DNA from: an uncultured Porphyromonadaceae bacterium
Lineage (GTDB): Bacteria; Bacteroidota; Bacteroidia; Bacteroidales; Muribaculaceae
Reading direction: 5' to 3'
Assembly: GCA_947575235.1 (NCBI GenBank)
Contig: CANPMT010000012.1
Location: forward strand, 1-52,126
Length of the DNA: 52,126 nt
The first letter of the stretch is position 1; every line of letters begins with the position of its first letter. Positions 1-8,226 of this stretch are shown one piece after another. Under the pieces are notes generated by a model that had not been told where the DNA came from, did not search any database, and saw nothing but the letters and a program-made list of their open reading frames with translations. The position numbers were made by a program, and so were the translations under genes.

Positions 1-50
1 ACGACCCAATGATTAAGAGTCATTTGCTCTACCAACTGAGCCACGGAGTC
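1..50 (-). tRNA. tRNA-Lys (anticodon CTT), 3' part missing
   Basis: Read on the minus strand from 50 downward, the sequence gives an acceptor strand GACTCCG, a D-arm with GCTC/GAGC pairing, and an anticodon stem AATGA/TCATT around the loop CTCTTAA. The anticodon is therefore CTT and reads the lysine codon AAG. The T-arm and 3' acceptor strand lie beyond the left edge of the window. A matching promoter lies about 70 bases upstream. Confidence 0.9.
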
Positions 51-118
51 ATTTGTTGGTCTTGCTTGACTTCCGGTTGAACTTCCTTTCGGATGTCGTT
101 CCTTCCGTTTTGCGAGTG

Positions 119-150
119 CAAAGTTACAACGTTTTTTTCGACCGTGCAAA
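119..150 (-). promoter_or_regulatory. Promoter of the tRNA-Lys gene
   Basis: On the minus strand TTTG (147-150) and TAACTTTG (119-126) are 20 bases apart, matching the Bacteroidetes -33/-7 consensus TTTG-N19-TAnnTTTG. Transcription would begin near 112 and run into the tRNA at 50. The match is seen directly; promoter activity is inferred. Confidence 0.6.
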
Positions 151-241
151 TTTTTCGGCGAAAAAATTCATTTTTTTTTAAATTTTATGGTTTTCCATCG
201 GTTTTTCCTCCTATTATAGTGCCGCTCTCATTTTTTTTACC

Positions 242-305
242 TATCTTTACACGATATTTCGTATGGCAACTCGTTGCCGGCGGTGTTCCGGGGTGCTTCC
301 ACCCC
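242..305 (+). promoter_or_regulatory. Candidate promoter and hairpin leader upstream of the OmpA/TPR lipoprotein
   Basis: The 305-base gap 51-355 holds the tRNA promoter on the minus strand and this region on the plus strand. TATCTTTA (242-249) differs by one base from the -7 consensus TAnnTTTG, but I see no TTTG at the right distance upstream. The predicted leader holds two short hairpins: GGCAAC/GTTGCC (265-278) and GGGGTG/CACCCC (290-305, loop CTTC). No RNA family is recognised. The rest of the gap is T-rich and featureless. Confidence 0.35.
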
Positions 306-355
306 CTTATCCACTGTAAACTTTTTAAATTTAACCCTTAATATCAACTCAAGTT

Positions 356-2038
356 ATGAACAACAAAGTTCTTTATCTTGCTCTGGGTGTTGCCCTCATG
401 GGTACGACAAGCTGCTCGAAGAAACTCGGCGAATTCCAGAGCAACTATTTCAACACCACCCCCACTCCGTTGGAGACTGTTGGTCAGAACGTACCCGCTA
501 CCATCACCGGTAACATCCCTGCCAAATTCATGGTAAAGAATGCTAAGGTGACTGCCACTCCCGTCCTTGAATATGTCGGCGGTTCCGTACAGGGTACTCC
601 CGTCACCATCCAGGGTGAGAATGTACGTGCCAACGGCCAGGTGGTAAGCTACAACAACGGTGGCACAGTGTCAATACCTTTCAATACTGAGTATCAGCAG
701 GGAATGGCAGAGTCTAACCTCTACCTCGATTTCCAGGTTGACCAGAATGGCAAACTCTACGGTCTGCCCCGCGTGAAGGTAGGTGAGGGCGTTATCGCCA
801 CTTCTACTCTCGCTTCTGCCGCTACCGTACAGCCCGCTATCGCAAAGGATAACTTCCAGCGCATCATCAACGAGAAGTACACAGCAGATATCCGCTTCCT
901 CATCAATCAGGCAAATATCCGCAACAACCAGATCACAGCTGCCGACTATGTTGACCTCAACAAGCAGCTCGTTGACGCAAACGCAGCTCCCAACCGTGAG
1001 ATCGCCGGCGTGAACATCGCTTCTTACGCTTCGCCTGACGGTACGCTCGCTTTCAACACTCAGCTTGCTGAGCGTCGTGAGCAGAACACCACCAAGTTCA
1101 TGGAGAACCAGCTCAAGAAGGATAAGATCACTGAGTTCGGTGAGCTTACCTCATCTTTCACTCCCGAGGACTGGGAGGGCTTCCAGGAGCTCGTATCAAA
1201 GAGCAAAATCCAGGATAAGGACCTTATCCTCGGCGTTCTCAAGATGTACAAGGATCCCGAGCAGCGCGAGAAGGAGATCCGCAATCTCTCAGGTGTGTTC
1301 AACGAACTCGCTGACCAGATTCTTCCCCAGCTCCGTTATTCTAAGATCCAGGCTTCGATCAACGTTATCGGCAAGAGCGATGAGGAGCTCATCAATCTCT
1401 TCAACACTGATCCTTCTAAGCTGACTGAGGATGAGATTCTCTACGTTGCTACCCTCACTAACGACAATACCCGCAAGATGGAGGTTTACAACAAGGCTAC
1501 CCAGCTCTTCCCCCAGAGCTACCGTGCTTTCAACAACCTCGGTATGACTCAGTATGAGGCCGGCGACTACGCTTCTGCAAAGGCTGCTTTCGAGAGAGCA
1601 AAGAAACTTGATCCCTCTTCCAAGGAGGTTGACATGAACCTCGGTCTCGTTCAGCTTCTCGACGGTAACTACAGCAAGGCTAACGAGCTTCTCGGTGCCG
1701 CTGCCGGCGTTCCTGAGGCTTCTGACGCTCTCGGTGTTTATTACCTGACCCAGGGTGAGGTTGCCAAGGCTAACACCGCTTTCGGCAATGCCAAGACCAA
1801 CAACGCGGCTCTCGCCAAGATCCTTGCCAAGGATTACTCTGCTGCCCAGTCAATCCTCTCAGCTGTGCCCAACGCTGACGCTACCACCTACTATTTAGCT
1901 GCTATCGTAGGCGCACGCACAAACAATGAGAGCGCTGTTCTCAGCAACCTCCGCAAGGCTATCAGCATGGACAGCTCTATGCTCCAGCAGGCTAAGAACG
2001 ACCTTGAATTCTCTAAATTCAATCTCAGCAGCCTCTGA
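356..2038 (+). CDS. Lipoprotein with OmpA-like region and C-terminal TPR repeats
   Basis: The 560-residue protein starts with a lipoprotein signal whose lipobox cysteine is Cys20 (GTTSC), so it should be lipid-anchored in the envelope. Around residues 215-260 the segment beginning IASYASPDG and running into AERRE resembles the peptidoglycan-binding OmpA C-terminal fold. From about residue 385 there are TPR motifs (AFNNLGMTQYEAGDYASAK and following). Similar TPR/OmpA lipoproteins occur in Bacteroidales; their exact role is unknown to me, and peptidoglycan tethering is an inference. Codons such as GCT, CGT, CTC and AAG are used more heavily than in neighbouring genes, suggesting strong expression. 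The gene stands alone, with its own leader and a terminator just behind it. Confidence 0.75.
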   Translation: MNNKVLYLALGVALMGTTSCSKKLGEFQSNYFNTTPTPLETVGQNVPATITGNIPAKFMVKNAKVTATPVLEYVGGSVQGTPVTIQGENVRANGQVVSYNNGGTVSIPFNTEYQQGMAESNLYLDFQVDQNGKLYGLPRVKVGEGVIATSTLASAATVQPAIAKDNFQRIINEKYTADIRFLINQANIRNNQITAADYVDLNKQLVDANAAPNREIAGVNIASYASPDGTLAFNTQLAERREQNTTKFMENQLKKDKITEFGELTSSFTPEDWEGFQELVSKSKIQDKDLILGVLKMYKDPEQREKEIRNLSGVFNELADQILPQLRYSKIQASINVIGKSDEELINLFNTDPSKLTEDEILYVATLTNDNTRKMEVYNKATQLFPQSYRAFNNLGMTQYEAGDYASAKAAFERAKKLDPSSKEVDMNLGLVQLLDGNYSKANELLGAAAGVPEASDALGVYYLTQGEVAKANTAFGNAKTNNAALAKILAKDYSAAQSILSAVPNADATTYYLAAIVGARTNNESAVLSNLRKAISMDSSMLQQAKNDLEFSKFNLSSL

Positions 2039-2057
2039 TCAGCAACAGCGATTCGAT

Positions 2058-2097
2058 AAAAAAAAGGATGTTTCCACACGGAAACATCCTTTTTTTA
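2058..2097. terminator. Bidirectional Rho-independent terminator
   Basis: A perfect 10-bp stem GGATGTTTCC/GGAAACATCC with loop ACAC (2066-2089) is flanked by an A run on the left and a T run on the right. It can therefore end both the lipoprotein gene on the plus strand and the DUF4294 gene on the minus strand, which converge here. Confidence 0.92.
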
Positions 2098-2113
2098 TCA
2101 ATGTCTGTAAAAT

Positions 2114-2767
2114 TTATAAAGCCCCCTGTTCAATAAGGGTGGCTATACGGTCGATTATGGCATCCTCCTCGTTTTTATCGGGGTTGAATCCCCCTTTCAT
2201 ATTCATGCCGAAGAATTTACCCACCGCCTGGTAGAAACCGGCCCTGAGCGACCCTAAGAAGGCCTTGACGATATGATACGAGTTCTGGTCGGTCTCGCGT
2301 GTTATCAGTTTCAGCAGAATCTTCCCCTGCCCCTTTGTCATTTTCTTGACCACAGGCTTATATTGCTCCACTATATCCTTTTCAAGCCGTTTGAGGTGTG
2401 CCTCGCGGGTTTTCTTGTCTGGTATGGTCTGGATATACTCATAAGTCTCGGTCAGGGCTGTATAAGCGAGTTTTGCATATGGCAGAGTCTTGCGCACATC
2501 ACGCACGGTGCGCCAATAAAACTCCTCCTGCTTCTTATTCTTGAACTTCATGGGGGGATACACCACCAGGTCGTTGAAGATGGTCATACGCACCGTATCG
2601 CCATATTCGTCGACAAAACGGTAGAATCCCTTGAAAGCCCTCACCTTTAATTCCGGAGTGGAGGGAAGCTCCGTGAGCTTGGGCTCGGCACCACGCAGCT
2701 CAGCACTCCCGGCTCCGATCAAAGCCAGAAGTAAAACAGCCGATAACATGTGGTTCTTCTTACCCAT
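2114..2767 (-). CDS. DUF4294 family protein
   Basis: This 217-residue protein has an N-terminal signal-peptide-like stretch (LSAVLLLALIGAGSA), then a compact domain with the block FYWRTVRDVRKTLPYAKLA and the later segment TRETDQNSYHIVKAFLGSLRAGFYQ. That pattern fits the Bacteroidetes DUF4294 family, which has no known function. Export to the periplasm is inferred from the leader. It is the last gene of the minus-strand unit that starts at rnpA, 41 bases behind the WbqC-like gene and just before the shared terminator. Confidence 0.7.
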   Translation of the reverse strand: MGKKNHMLSAVLLLALIGAGSAELRGAEPKLTELPSTPELKVRAFKGFYRFVDEYGDTVRMTIFNDLVVYPPMKFKNKKQEEFYWRTVRDVRKTLPYAKLAYTALTETYEYIQTIPDKKTREAHLKRLEKDIVEQYKPVVKKMTKGQGKILLKLITRETDQNSYHIVKAFLGSLRAGFYQAVGKFFGMNMKGGFNPDKNEEDAIIDRIATLIEQGAL

Positions 2768-2808
2768 TTTTCTTACCTTTAGAACGTATTGAATTTATAA
2801 TCTTAACG

Positions 2809-3387
2809 TCAGACGGCGCTATAAATTTTGTCGCTCAGCAGTCCGAGTGCCGTTTCCGGTCCGAGTCTCATCAATGCATCGATTACGCTCAGTTCAAGAC
2901 GTATATGCGATGCGATCTCGTCGCATCTCTGCTCCACACTCTTTGTCAGGGAGAGGGGGCCGGTGCTCAGCCATCCCTTCACCACCTCATGCAGTTGCAT
3001 ATTCAAGGCAGCCAAGGATTCCGGAAGATTCCGCCATATCTCACTTATATCAGGTATAAGATGCTGATAATAAGGAGAGCGGCCATAAAGCGCCTCCAAT
3101 GCTCCGGCATGACGGTGAGGCCAGTTGCCATGAAGCGAAAGTCTTACGGCTGGAAGGTTTGCCCCCCGCTTCAGGATAGAGGCACCCCCCTCCACGGCCA
3201 CACTCAGCAGCATGGCTTCGGAGGGGGTGAGTGCGGCAGGAGCCACGAGACAGCGGGCAAAATCCTTACCCGCTGTCCGGCATCCTTTATTGGCGCAGTC
3301 TATTGCCCGGGCGTCATCGCCGCTTATGGCGAATTCCCTGAGCCAGAGCGCATACCATCGGGATGAGGGGAGATAAGGTATCACCAT
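2809..3387 (-). CDS. WbqC-like family protein, short and divergent
   Basis: The protein has 192 residues and opens with IPYLPSSRWYA, which matches the start of WbqC-like proteins (YLPS-x-x-x-Y/F). The family is best known from O-antigen loci and its function is not settled. The usual middle block (a Tyr/Arg-rich stretch, then a VPV strand) is weak here: only LLSVAVEGG and YGRSPYYQHLIPDI resemble it. The start codon overlaps the end of lepB by seven bases (ATGGTGA), so the two are translationally coupled. A WbqC-like gene next to lepB is a common Bacteroidales arrangement, which supports the call despite the divergence. Confidence 0.6.
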   Translation of the reverse strand: MVIPYLPSSRWYALWLREFAISGDDARAIDCANKGCRTAGKDFARCLVAPAALTPSEAMLLSVAVEGGASILKRGANLPAVRLSLHGNWPHRHAGALEALYGRSPYYQHLIPDISEIWRNLPESLAALNMQLHEVVKGWLSTGPLSLTKSVEQRCDEIASHIRLELSVIDALMRLGPETALGLLSDKIYSAV

Positions 3388-4859
3388 TTGTCGCTGTCGG
3401 GATTTGCATCATGCAGGATACGGTTCCAGCGGATCTTCCCGTCAAACAGTCCCCTCTCCTCATCAAACGAGGCTATCACAAACATAGGAGAGCCCACGAT
3501 ATGGTCCTCAGGCACGAACCCCCAGTAGCGGGAGTCGGCCGAGCGGTCGCGGTTGTCGCCCATCATCCAGTAATAGTCGAGCTTGAAGGTATAGTAATCG
3601 GTCTGCTCGCCGTTGATATATATCTTGCCGTCAACCACTTTGAGGTCGTTCCCCTCATACACTCTGACAGCGCGTTCGTAAATCGGAAGGTTCTCAAGGG
3701 TGAGATGCAGAGTGGAGCCACGTTTCGGAATCCAGAACTCACCCATGTCGGGGCGGGTCCAGCCATAATCGGCACCCAAGGGGAACATCCCCGAGAGGTC
3801 GTAGAAACCGCTCTCGCTCTCCTTGCGGAGAGGACCGTTGACCTCAGGCCAGGTCTCCACGATTCTCTTCATCTCCTTTGTGAGGGGTACGTCATAGAAC
3901 CGGAATCCGGCCATGTCGCCCGACACCGGGGCAGCCCCGTGGTCGTCGGCGCGTACGCCAATCTCCTGCCATTTCTCCTCAGGTATTGTGCCACTCACCG
4001 GAATGATATAGTTATACTGCACATTCTCCGGCTCTGCAATGGCCACACCATTGATAAAGACAGTGTCGCCGGCAATCCTGAGGCGTTCGCCCGGCAGACC
4101 GATGGCGCGTTTCACATAATTCTCGCGGCGGTCGACAGGGCGCCATACGATATCGCCGAACACGCTCTTGTTCTGCTCCATATACTGGCGCGGGTTCTCT
4201 ATGCCGTTGCGGCGCAGGTCGTACGAGATCTGGTAATAGTCGGGATTCTGTATCCGGAGCGCCACAGTGTCACCCTGGGGATAATTGAACACCACGATAT
4301 CGCCACGTTTAATCTCACGGAGGCCCGGCAGACGGTGATAGTCGAGCTGTGGATTCTCGATATAGCTCTTGGTGTTGAGAATCGGCAGGGTGTGCTGTGC
4401 CAGGGGGAAATGCAGCGGAGTCTGCGGCACCCTCGGGCCATATATAGTCTTGTTAACCCACAGATAGTCACCCACGAGAAGCGATTTCTCCAGACTTGAG
4501 GATGGAATCTTGTAGTTCTGACCGATGAAAGCGAAGATGAAATACACCAAAACCAGGGCATAGATTATAGCGTCAACCCAGCCCATGACAGTCCTCGTGG
4601 CCCCTTTCTTATTCTTCCACCATGTCCATGGTATGTAGGCCGTGATATAGATGTCGAGCAGCAGGAGCCAGAAGATGGCCAGCCAGGGGTTGCCCATCCA
4701 TATCACCCAAAGGAAAAAGAGCACCGAGACAATCCCGAACCTTATCCAGCGGGTTGTCTTGATCTCACTTATGCGTTCGCGTAGAGTCTTCATCCCCTTT
4801 CTCGAGGGGTCGGCTTTCGGATTTGCGGGGTCGAATCCCCGGTTTCTGTTTTCGGTCAT
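3381..4859 (-). CDS. lepB: Signal peptidase I (LepB)
   Basis: Cleaves signal peptides from exported proteins at the outer face of the inner membrane. The 492-residue protein has hydrophobic segments at about 42-75 and 95-113, then the serine box IPSSSLEKSL with the likely nucleophile Ser122. The lysine box NYVKRAIGLPGE supplies the likely general base Lys250, and the conserved GDNRDRSADSRYWGFVP lies near the C-terminus. The serine box has SSL where many bacteria have GSM. It is longer than proteobacterial enzymes because of a large insertion between the catalytic blocks, which is usual in Bacteroidales. It lies 33 bases after dapB and overlaps the WbqC-like gene. Confidence 0.95.
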   Translation of the reverse strand: MTENRNRGFDPANPKADPSRKGMKTLRERISEIKTTRWIRFGIVSVLFFLWVIWMGNPWLAIFWLLLLDIYITAYIPWTWWKNKKGATRTVMGWVDAIIYALVLVYFIFAFIGQNYKIPSSSLEKSLLVGDYLWVNKTIYGPRVPQTPLHFPLAQHTLPILNTKSYIENPQLDYHRLPGLREIKRGDIVVFNYPQGDTVALRIQNPDYYQISYDLRRNGIENPRQYMEQNKSVFGDIVWRPVDRRENYVKRAIGLPGERLRIAGDTVFINGVAIAEPENVQYNYIIPVSGTIPEEKWQEIGVRADDHGAAPVSGDMAGFRFYDVPLTKEMKRIVETWPEVNGPLRKESESGFYDLSGMFPLGADYGWTRPDMGEFWIPKRGSTLHLTLENLPIYERAVRVYEGNDLKVVDGKIYINGEQTDYYTFKLDYYWMMGDNRDRSADSRYWGFVPEDHIVGSPMFVIASFDEERGLFDGKIRWNRILHDANPDSDKW

Positions 4860-4892
4860 TCTCGTAGGTATGATGTTTGAAAGCTCCGGATC

Positions 4893-5645
4893 TTACACGA
4901 AGAGTCCGGTGGTGTGAGTAACGTCAGAGAGCATGTCGGCGATAGTGAAATATCCCTTGCGTCCCTTGAGCCATTCGGCGGCGCGCACCGCGCCGAGGGC
5001 GAACCCTTCACGGCTCTTGGCCTCGTGAGAGATTGTGATTTTGTCGACGGGTGAATCCCAGGTGATGATATGTGTGCCCGGCACTTCACCCTGACGCACA
5101 TGGCCGATGGGCAATGCCTTGGCTGAAAGCTCCTTCCCCGGCTCGGGCTCCTGCCAGCAGTCGAGGCGTGTCACCTCATTCACGATATCCTCTGCCAGGG
5201 TTATGGCTGTGCCGGAGGGATGGTCGAGCTTATGGATATGGTGTATCTCAGTCATGGAGGGGGTGTATTCCGGGAAGTCGTTCATGACGTCAGCCAAGTA
5301 ACGGTTTACAGCCCTGAAGATGTTTACTCCGATCGAGAAATTGGAGGCGTAAAGGAGTGTGCCCTTCCCCTTGGCGCACATATCCTGAAGGTCGGGAAGC
5401 GCGTCAAGCCAGCCTGTGGTGCCCGACACCACAGGGACACCGGCCGCGAAGCAGGCCAGGATATTATTGACAGCCGCGCCGGGCACGGTGAACTCGATAG
5501 CCACATCCGCGCTCTTGAATTCCGGATTGTTGAATGCCGCGGAATCATTCACGTCGATGGTGGCTACAATCTTATGACCGCGCTTCAGGGCGATCTCCTC
5601 TATCATGTGGCCCATGCGGCCATATCCAATGAGAGCAATTTTCAT
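4893..5645 (-). CDS. dapB: 4-hydroxy-tetrahydrodipicolinate reductase (DapB)
   Basis: Reduces hydroxy-tetrahydrodipicolinate with NAD(P)H in the lysine/meso-diaminopimelate pathway. The 250-residue protein starts MKIALIGYGRMG, the nucleotide-binding loop, and carries the family signature EIHHIHKLDHPSGTA with the catalytic histidine pair and lysine. I chose the ATG at 5645 over a TTG two codons upstream because it begins the Rossmann strand exactly. Its product feeds peptidoglycan synthesis; MurE in this window has the motif for diaminopimelate addition. An 87-base gap separates it from the PCMD gene upstream, with no canonical promoter seen. Confidence 0.96.
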   Translation of the reverse strand: MKIALIGYGRMGHMIEEIALKRGHKIVATIDVNDSAAFNNPEFKSADVAIEFTVPGAAVNNILACFAAGVPVVSGTTGWLDALPDLQDMCAKGKGTLLYASNFSIGVNIFRAVNRYLADVMNDFPEYTPSMTEIHHIHKLDHPSGTAITLAEDIVNEVTRLDCWQEPEPGKELSAKALPIGHVRQGEVPGTHIITWDSPVDKITISHEAKSREGFALGAVRAAEWLKGRKGYFTIADMLSDVTHTTGLFV

Positions 5646-5732
5646 AATCAATAAACGTATTAACTGATAAATTTATTTGTCGAAGCCTCAGAAACCGAGT
5701 GATCCGCGGCGGGGAAATCCGTAATGCGGGGT

Positions 5733-6683
5733 TCAGAAACCGAAGGCGATGTTGTCAATGAGCAGCGTCAGACCCTCTGTGCCGATAAATGGCTCGCCGC
5801 AGGTTGAGGAGGCCATCATGAGCACATGCGTGGGAGTCTCGTCGGGTCCGGCCCACCCCACTTCCTCCACAGGCACCAGCTTCCCTTTGGAATTCCGGGC
5901 ATAATAGGCGCGTTCACCGTTGAGAAGTCCCATCCATGGTTTGTAGAAAGGCTCGCGGGTAATGTCGCCGTAATGTATGGGGAGCTGGTGTCCCTTTGTC
6001 CAGGGGATCGACCTGTCATATCTCTCGCGCCCCGTGCCGACGCGCTGCGCGTAGAGTTTGCCGTTTGAGTCCTCCCACCGTTTCTGCAGAATGATGTAGA
6101 CCTCGGCATTGTCGCGCCCCTGCAGAGTCTTCTTCGAGGAGAGGCCGGTCGACTTGGTGCGTGTGTCGTTGGCCGGCATTATCACCTCATAGTCATACAC
6201 AAGAGCCTTGGGACGCTTCGTGTAAGGCACTCCCATCTCCATCTTGGAGAACGGTCCTTTGGTGGAGGAGATGGGCTCAAACACGCGGCCTAAGAAGATA
6301 GATCCGGCCACCATCACATCCATGTTGATGAGACCCAAAACCTTCACCTCCTCCATCTTGGCCTCCAGGCGGGCGCACGTGTCGCCGTTGCGGTTGAATG
6401 GGCTGACCGTGTTGGAAGCCTTCACCACTCCCGACACCTTGGCATAGACGTTGCTTGTGGCCCAGGGTGAGCCCCCGGCGTTGACATACGGTTTGTTACC
6501 CTCGATAGTGGCGGCGGGAGCTATCTCATAGACAGTCTTCTGTTTCCCTCCGATCACTTTCGACTCAGTGATGTGACGGGTTACCCATTGGGAGAAATCG
6601 CCATATTTCAAGGGTTCAAGCGTCAGCGCCGAGGCGTTGATTGCCCCTATCGCGGCGAGGGTGAGAAAGAAAATGCGTTTCAT
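5733..6683 (-). CDS. Exported PCMD-domain protein
   Basis: The 316-residue protein has a signal peptide (MKRIFFLTLAAIGAINASA) and then a single domain fitting the PCMD family (putative carbohydrate metabolism domain, PF13201). The blocks I use are NGDTCARLEAKM, VAGSIFLGRVFEP and MEMGVPYTKRPKALVYDYEV. Such proteins in Bacteroidetes usually sit in glycan-utilisation loci and are thought to bind or process carbohydrates; no catalytic activity is established. This one lacks the N-terminal modules often fused to PCMD domains and lies inside a housekeeping unit between tatD (24 bases upstream) and dapB, so its role may differ. Confidence 0.75.
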   Translation of the reverse strand: MKRIFFLTLAAIGAINASALTLEPLKYGDFSQWVTRHITESKVIGGKQKTVYEIAPAATIEGNKPYVNAGGSPWATSNVYAKVSGVVKASNTVSPFNRNGDTCARLEAKMEEVKVLGLINMDVMVAGSIFLGRVFEPISSTKGPFSKMEMGVPYTKRPKALVYDYEVIMPANDTRTKSTGLSSKKTLQGRDNAEVYIILQKRWEDSNGKLYAQRVGTGRERYDRSIPWTKGHQLPIHYGDITREPFYKPWMGLLNGERAYYARNSKGKLVPVEEVGWAGPDETPTHVLMMASSTCGEPFIGTEGLTLLIDNIAFGF

Positions 6684-6707
6684 AAGTAAGTTTGAAAAAT
6701 GGGTTAT

Positions 6708-7343
6708 CTATTCCTTCCTGTCGAGAGCCAGCCAGCGCAGGGCGTTGCATCTTATCTCATCCGTAAGGTCATGCCCCTTGATGACTGACAGTGAGGTTAT
6801 AATCTCGGATATCGGCATAGCTGACTCATCAGTCTCGGCAAGAAGCATTTCGGTTGGAGTCTCCTGCACGGAGGCATGGTTGAAATGCTGGCCGAACGAG
6901 AGCCAGATTCCGGCGTCGGTGAGCATACGGGCCACGGTAGGTTTCCCCCGGAATCCGTGCACCAGCCACGGTTGCGAGGGATTCATATCCCGTTTCATCC
7001 CTATTATAATGTCGTGGGCCTGCACGCAATGTATCACCAGCGGTTTGCCGACACTCTCCGAGAGTTCAATCTGGCGTTTCATCACCTGCATCTGGCGGAA
7101 AAGGGCACCCCCCTTCACGAGGTCGAGGCCGCATTCTCCGATAGCCTTTACCTGAGGATGGCGGGCAGCTGTCGCGAGAGCCTCCCAGACAGAGTCGGGA
7201 ATCTCACCGGCGGAGTCCCATGGATGTATGCCGCATGAATACAGCTGACCCTCCATGGGGTTGAAATTTTCAGGGGTTACGCATACAACGGCTTCGGGTT
7301 GCGGAGCCGGGTGATGCGTGTGGATGTCAAGAATAGTGCGCAT
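6708..7343 (-). CDS. TatD family metal-dependent hydrolase
   Basis: This compact 211-residue member of the TatD amidohydrolase family keeps the metal-binding blocks: DIHTHH at the N-terminus, GECGLDL in the middle, LVIHC and HGFRGKP, and AETDE near the C-terminus. Family members are 3'-5' DNases/RNases. It is shorter than typical TatD (about 260 residues), as is common for the Bacteroidetes paralogue. It follows yidD by 45 bases in the rnpA unit. Nuclease activity is inferred from the family. Confidence 0.85.
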   Translation of the reverse strand: MRTILDIHTHHPAPQPEAVVCVTPENFNPMEGQLYSCGIHPWDSAGEIPDSVWEALATAARHPQVKAIGECGLDLVKGGALFRQMQVMKRQIELSESVGKPLVIHCVQAHDIIIGMKRDMNPSQPWLVHGFRGKPTVARMLTDAGIWLSFGQHFNHASVQETPTEMLLAETDESAMPISEIITSLSVIKGHDLTDEIRCNALRWLALDRKE

Positions 7344-7388
7344 TGCGTGAATGGTTTTAAAGGATGTTTTCTCATATGGCCCCCGGGG

Positions 7389-7610
7389 TCAAGGCACAGG
7401 GTCGTAACCGCTTCCACCCCAGGGATGGCAGCGGCCTATACGTTTCAGGGCGAGCCACGCACCCTTTACAGGGCCATGGCGCAGGATAGCCTCCACGGCA
7501 TACTGGCTGCAGGTGGGCCTGAAGCGGCACACGGCAGGGAAATGCGGTGAGATGGCTCCCTGATAGAAGCGTATCAGGGCTATCATAGCCCCGGATAATA
7601 GATTGGCCAT
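7389..7610 (-). CDS. yidD: Membrane protein insertion efficiency factor YidD
   Basis: The 73-residue protein matches YidD over its full length: [10 protein letters not shown], the cysteine block [11 protein letters not shown], and [15 protein letters not shown] at the end. YidD is a small membrane-associated protein that assists YidC-dependent insertion of inner-membrane proteins. It starts 6 bases after the rnpA stop codon, an arrangement conserved widely across bacteria. Confidence 0.95.
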   Translation of the reverse strand: MANLLSGAMIALIRFYQGAISPHFPAVCRFRPTCSQYAVEAILRHGPVKGAWLALKRIGRCHPWGGSGYDPVP

Positions 7611-7616
7611 ACTATA

Positions 7617-8090
7617 TTATTGTTGTTGCTGAGGGGAGTCGGCCTCCCGGTGCCTTTTGGCGAGCCTTGAGCCTACCCTCTTCAATAATAACTTGATTTT
7701 CTGTTCAATTGTTGAGTAGGGGAGATTTTTATCAGCCAGATATATAATAGCCATGCCGAGGGTGGCTATGTCGGACTCGGCCTCCACGTCGGCCTTCAGC
7801 GGAAGACGGTTAAGGCGGTAGGCCTCGCGTATCCTGCGGCGCATCAGCACACGGTCGACGGCATGACGGCGCTTCTTTTTAGGCACTGTTATGAGCATCT
7901 GCAGGGAGTCGATGCGCTCCGGCACCTCATTGCGGAAACTCTGTCTCAGTTCAGCGTCGTCGAGCGCTCTCCATGTGAGACGGAGGGGAAACTCATAAAT
8001 GGTCTCCCCCTCCTTGAAAAGGGGTTCTATAAGTGAGCGATGGCGTAGTTTCTCGCCCTTGCGTAATGTCAGCCGTTGGTCAGCACTCAT
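7617..8090 (-). CDS. rnpA: Ribonuclease P protein component (RnpA)
   Basis: Protein subunit of RNase P, which trims tRNA 5' leaders. The 157-residue form starts MSADQRLTLRKGEKLRHRS. It has the central basic helix RVLMRRRIREAYRLNR in place of the family RNR box, and PKKKRRHAVDR just before it. An upstream in-frame start at 8141 would add 17 residues, but the promoter at 8111-8142 puts transcription start near 8104, so that codon would not be transcribed; I use the ATG at 8090. It heads the unit that continues with yidD and tatD. rpmH and dnaA, its neighbours in many bacteria, are not here. Confidence 0.93.
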   Translation of the reverse strand: MSADQRLTLRKGEKLRHRSLIEPLFKEGETIYEFPLRLTWRALDDAELRQSFRNEVPERIDSLQMLITVPKKKRRHAVDRVLMRRRIREAYRLNRLPLKADVEAESDIATLGMAIIYLADKNLPYSTIEQKIKLLLKRVGSRLAKRHREADSPQQQQ

Positions 8091-8110
8091 ATTCTTGACA
8101 AAATATATGG

Positions 8111-8142
8111 CAAAATTACAAAAAATCCGTGCCAATGCCAAA
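8111..8142 (-). promoter_or_regulatory. Promoter of the rnpA unit
   Basis: On the minus strand TTTG (8139-8142) is followed 20 bases later by TAATTTTG (8111-8118), a full match to TTTG-N19-TAnnTTTG. Predicted transcription start is near 8104, leaving a leader of about 14 bases. This position decides the rnpA start codon. Confidence 0.65.
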
Positions 8143-8149
8143 TCTTACT

Positions 8150-8186
8150 GAAAAACAGAGGGCGCCCCCCACAGGAAAGCGCCCTC
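8150..8186 (-). terminator. Terminator of the type IX cargo gene
   Basis: An 8-bp GC-rich stem GAGGGCGC/GCGCCCTC (8158-8165 and 8179-8186) is followed on the minus strand by TGTTTTTC. It lies 40 bases after the stop of the cargo gene and just before the rnpA promoter, so it insulates the two units. Confidence 0.8.
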
Positions 8187-8226
8187 ACGATTATGAACCA
8201 ATTTAAAAGTGTTGTGTAAGCAGAGA

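Noticed and set aside
3363..4499. A 378-codon open frame on the plus strand opposite lepB
   Set aside because: It lies wholly antisense to a clear signal peptidase gene, has no family motif, and reflects the codon bias of the real gene.
8091..8141. Upstream start for rnpA adding 17 residues
   Set aside because: The promoter boxes at 8111-8142 overlap this stretch, so it would not be transcribed in frame with rnpA.
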